NCBI GenBank assembly: GCA_012800145.1
Contig: JAAZJW010000026.1
Coordinates: forward strand, 1 to 5,675
Direction: 5' to 3'
DNA length: 5,675 bases
Source: Clostridiales bacterium
Lineage (GTDB): Bacteria; Bacillota; Clostridia; Peptostreptococcales; Natronincolaceae
Made by a program: the position numbers and the translations under genes. This document shows, piece after piece, positions 5,401 through 5,675 of the stretch. The notes beneath the pieces were generated by a model. It made no database searches, had not been told where the DNA came from, and saw only the letters and a program-made list of their open reading frames with translations. Position 1 is the stretch's first letter. Each line of letters begins with the position of its first letter.

Positions 5401-5675
5401 TTACCCACACAAAAGTCATTGGTATTTCGGTAGTACTACCTTCCCTTGTGAATCCAAACATACTGGTCAACATATAGGGGACAGCTTCTTCAATAAAATC
5501 AGCGTCAAATTTAATGATAAACCGACCCTCTATGGATGTTCCCGGTTTGAGTTCATCTATCCCCAAGGGTTTGCCGTTGTTCCACATCCCTTGCAAATCT
5601 CCAACATATTCAATATCGGTTACGGAGAAATCCTCTGTAAATCGGCCTCCAAGAATATCTAAAACCAGGTTATAG
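2387..5675 (-). CDS. Surface-anchored class 3 lipase-like hydrolase with Ig-like, beta-repeat and three SLH domains (5'-partial)
   Basis: The frame stays open to the window edge, so the start and any signal peptide lie outside; 1095 residues are visible, numbered from the codon at 5674. Residues 1-105 are unrecognised. Residues 110-172 resemble a Big_2 Ig-like domain (WQTSKEHIVTVNKGVVTAV). Residues 176-586 form a lipase class 3-like alpha/beta hydrolase. It has VAIRGGGY (oxyanion region, about 297-305), a nucleophile elbow GFSRG with Ser357, NIVNPNDPVP with probable catalytic Asp419, and probable His576 in HYPELCLAW (His489 is the alternative). A beta-rich region spans about 592-716. Two beta modules each contain PDEGY (743-812, resembling divergent InlB B-repeats, and 844-903), separated by a Gly/Asn/Ser/Thr linker (814-843). 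Three SLH domains follow (about 904-962, 964-1021 and 1030-1084), with SRAM, SREQ and TRAE at the TRAE position. SLH domains bind pyruvylated secondary cell-wall polymer, so the protein should sit on the cell surface. Its substrate (lipid, ester or other) cannot be read from sequence. There is no functional link to the ilv genes. Confidence 0.9.
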   Translation of the reverse strand, partial: YNLVLDILGGRFTEDFSVTDIEYVGDLQGMWNNGKPLGIDELKPGTSIEGRFIIKFDADFIEEAVPYMLTSMFGFTREGSTTEIPMTFVWVNNLIGDIFEETILLDLSDEERKSYTITKFGAVGQEEEHWQTSKEHIVTVNKGVVTAVDVGDAVVSFYNPLTGETHLYSIIVCDSSEVFWKAGTFYYSNDDKKRGNFSSNYLYSDSYFFDSAYQYNHNLAIMSLNLAMSAFAKYDHDVYKDYGVKSENVEDLLTQLEFENFKINQGFRRPPTTDSIGVVAANKKITAEDGSKYTLIAVAIRGGGYEREWASNFTVGNEGHHQGFREARDQVIEFLNSYITNTEGIEGPVKIWITGFSRGAATANLVAAALTDCTKRLPNSVFLAGGRDVYAYCFETPAGLRGNNTLTYNNIFNIVNPNDPVPKVAPAAWGYGRYGKTFYLPSAGTNVNYANLQRNMLMKYGQLPSVSVSEYTVDDFSMISFDTKRWKMHQDIFLNELIDCIAINAFKMPDVYTSKHEATMRNIGEAMGANYLTQADKWRYLVNKTKALWAVSWQAIYHNDLTATLISNLSGLGGAHYPELCLAWMQSLTLSSEYSFSGYNENTGYYKIYLNCPIDIEVFDDNGNLVAAIENDVPADITDSFIASIFCDNGQKTIYLPANGTYSIKLTATDDGTMNYSIGEYNLNCGGFSRMVNYYNVNIKNGDTFNATIEPPTNADDNTLYTLDGGSGTIEPSEDMSGSDVEKGIVTLEHFGCGTVLGAGTRIKGEFAKIIAYPDEGYEFKGWYINNDLQSSEPEYRFCVLSDIVLTAVFERVGGTDNGNNHNGSGDDSGGSVTTGGTTEAKPTVEYNDGGKAVIKDGGNIEIVPDEGYILKKILINGEPATEEALKNLKPTDTVNVVFEKIVEWINPYGDVNKSDWFYEAVKHVSENDLMVGTGGGKFEPNTMLSRAMLVTILWRLEGEPDYVITNSFIDLAQDWYKDAVTWAAEHKIVEGYGNERFGPGDPISREQVAVILYRYSQFKGHDVSMKSDLAEYIDTSEISNWAVEAMKWANAEGLITGRSASILAPRGTTTRAEIATVIQRYLTNYPFTYDILSE

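Noticed and set aside
1..5675. CRISPR array, tRNA, IS element, prophage or toxin-antitoxin system
   Set aside because: I saw no regularly spaced repeats, cloverleaf-type sequence, transposase motifs, terminal inverted repeats or small gene pairs on either strand.

Overview
The window looks like a low- to mid-GC Firmicute chromosome, most probably from the Clostridia. The evidence is a tRNA-sensing T-box leader, strong AGGAGG-type ribosome binding sites, a consensus sigma-A promoter, clostridial-looking branched-chain amino acid enzymes, and a surface protein anchored by three SLH domains. I cannot name the genus from sequence alone. All recognised genes lie on the minus strand, so transcription runs from high to low coordinates.

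Positions 5675 to 2387 hold the 3' part (1095 residues, N-terminus outside the window) of a large surface protein. It reads, in order: an unrecognised N-terminal part, an Ig-like (Big_2-type) segment, a class 3 lipase-like alpha/beta hydrolase, a beta-rich region, two PDEGY-containing beta modules, and three C-terminal SLH domains.

Positions 2386 to 1957 are non-coding but densely used. There is an imperfect 27-bp-period duplication at the end of the surface-protein gene, then a near-perfect sigma-A promoter, then a T-box leader of about 345 nt. In the leader I can trace Stem I with a likely isoleucine (AUU) specifier, a Stem II hairpin, a Stem III hairpin, the T-box sequence, and the mutually exclusive antiterminator and terminator.

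Positions 1956 to 964 encode ketol-acid reductoisomerase (ilvC, complete). After a 96-nt gap, positions 867 to 1 encode the first 289 residues of the acetolactate synthase large subunit (ilvB), which runs off the left edge. The two enzymes catalyse consecutive steps of valine/isoleucine (and leucine precursor) synthesis: IlvB makes 2-acetolactate or 2-aceto-2-hydroxybutyrate, and IlvC isomerises and reduces it. The inferred logic is that uncharged tRNA-Ile stabilises the antiterminator and turns on ilvC-ilvB.

I found no CRISPR array, tRNA, rRNA, insertion sequence or phage signature. The most interesting points are the multidomain surface lipase, the T-box details (T-box core variant, 20-nt-period repeat between Stems II and III), and an atypical residue in the KARI cofactor loop. 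Nothing here is clearly a previously undescribed system.
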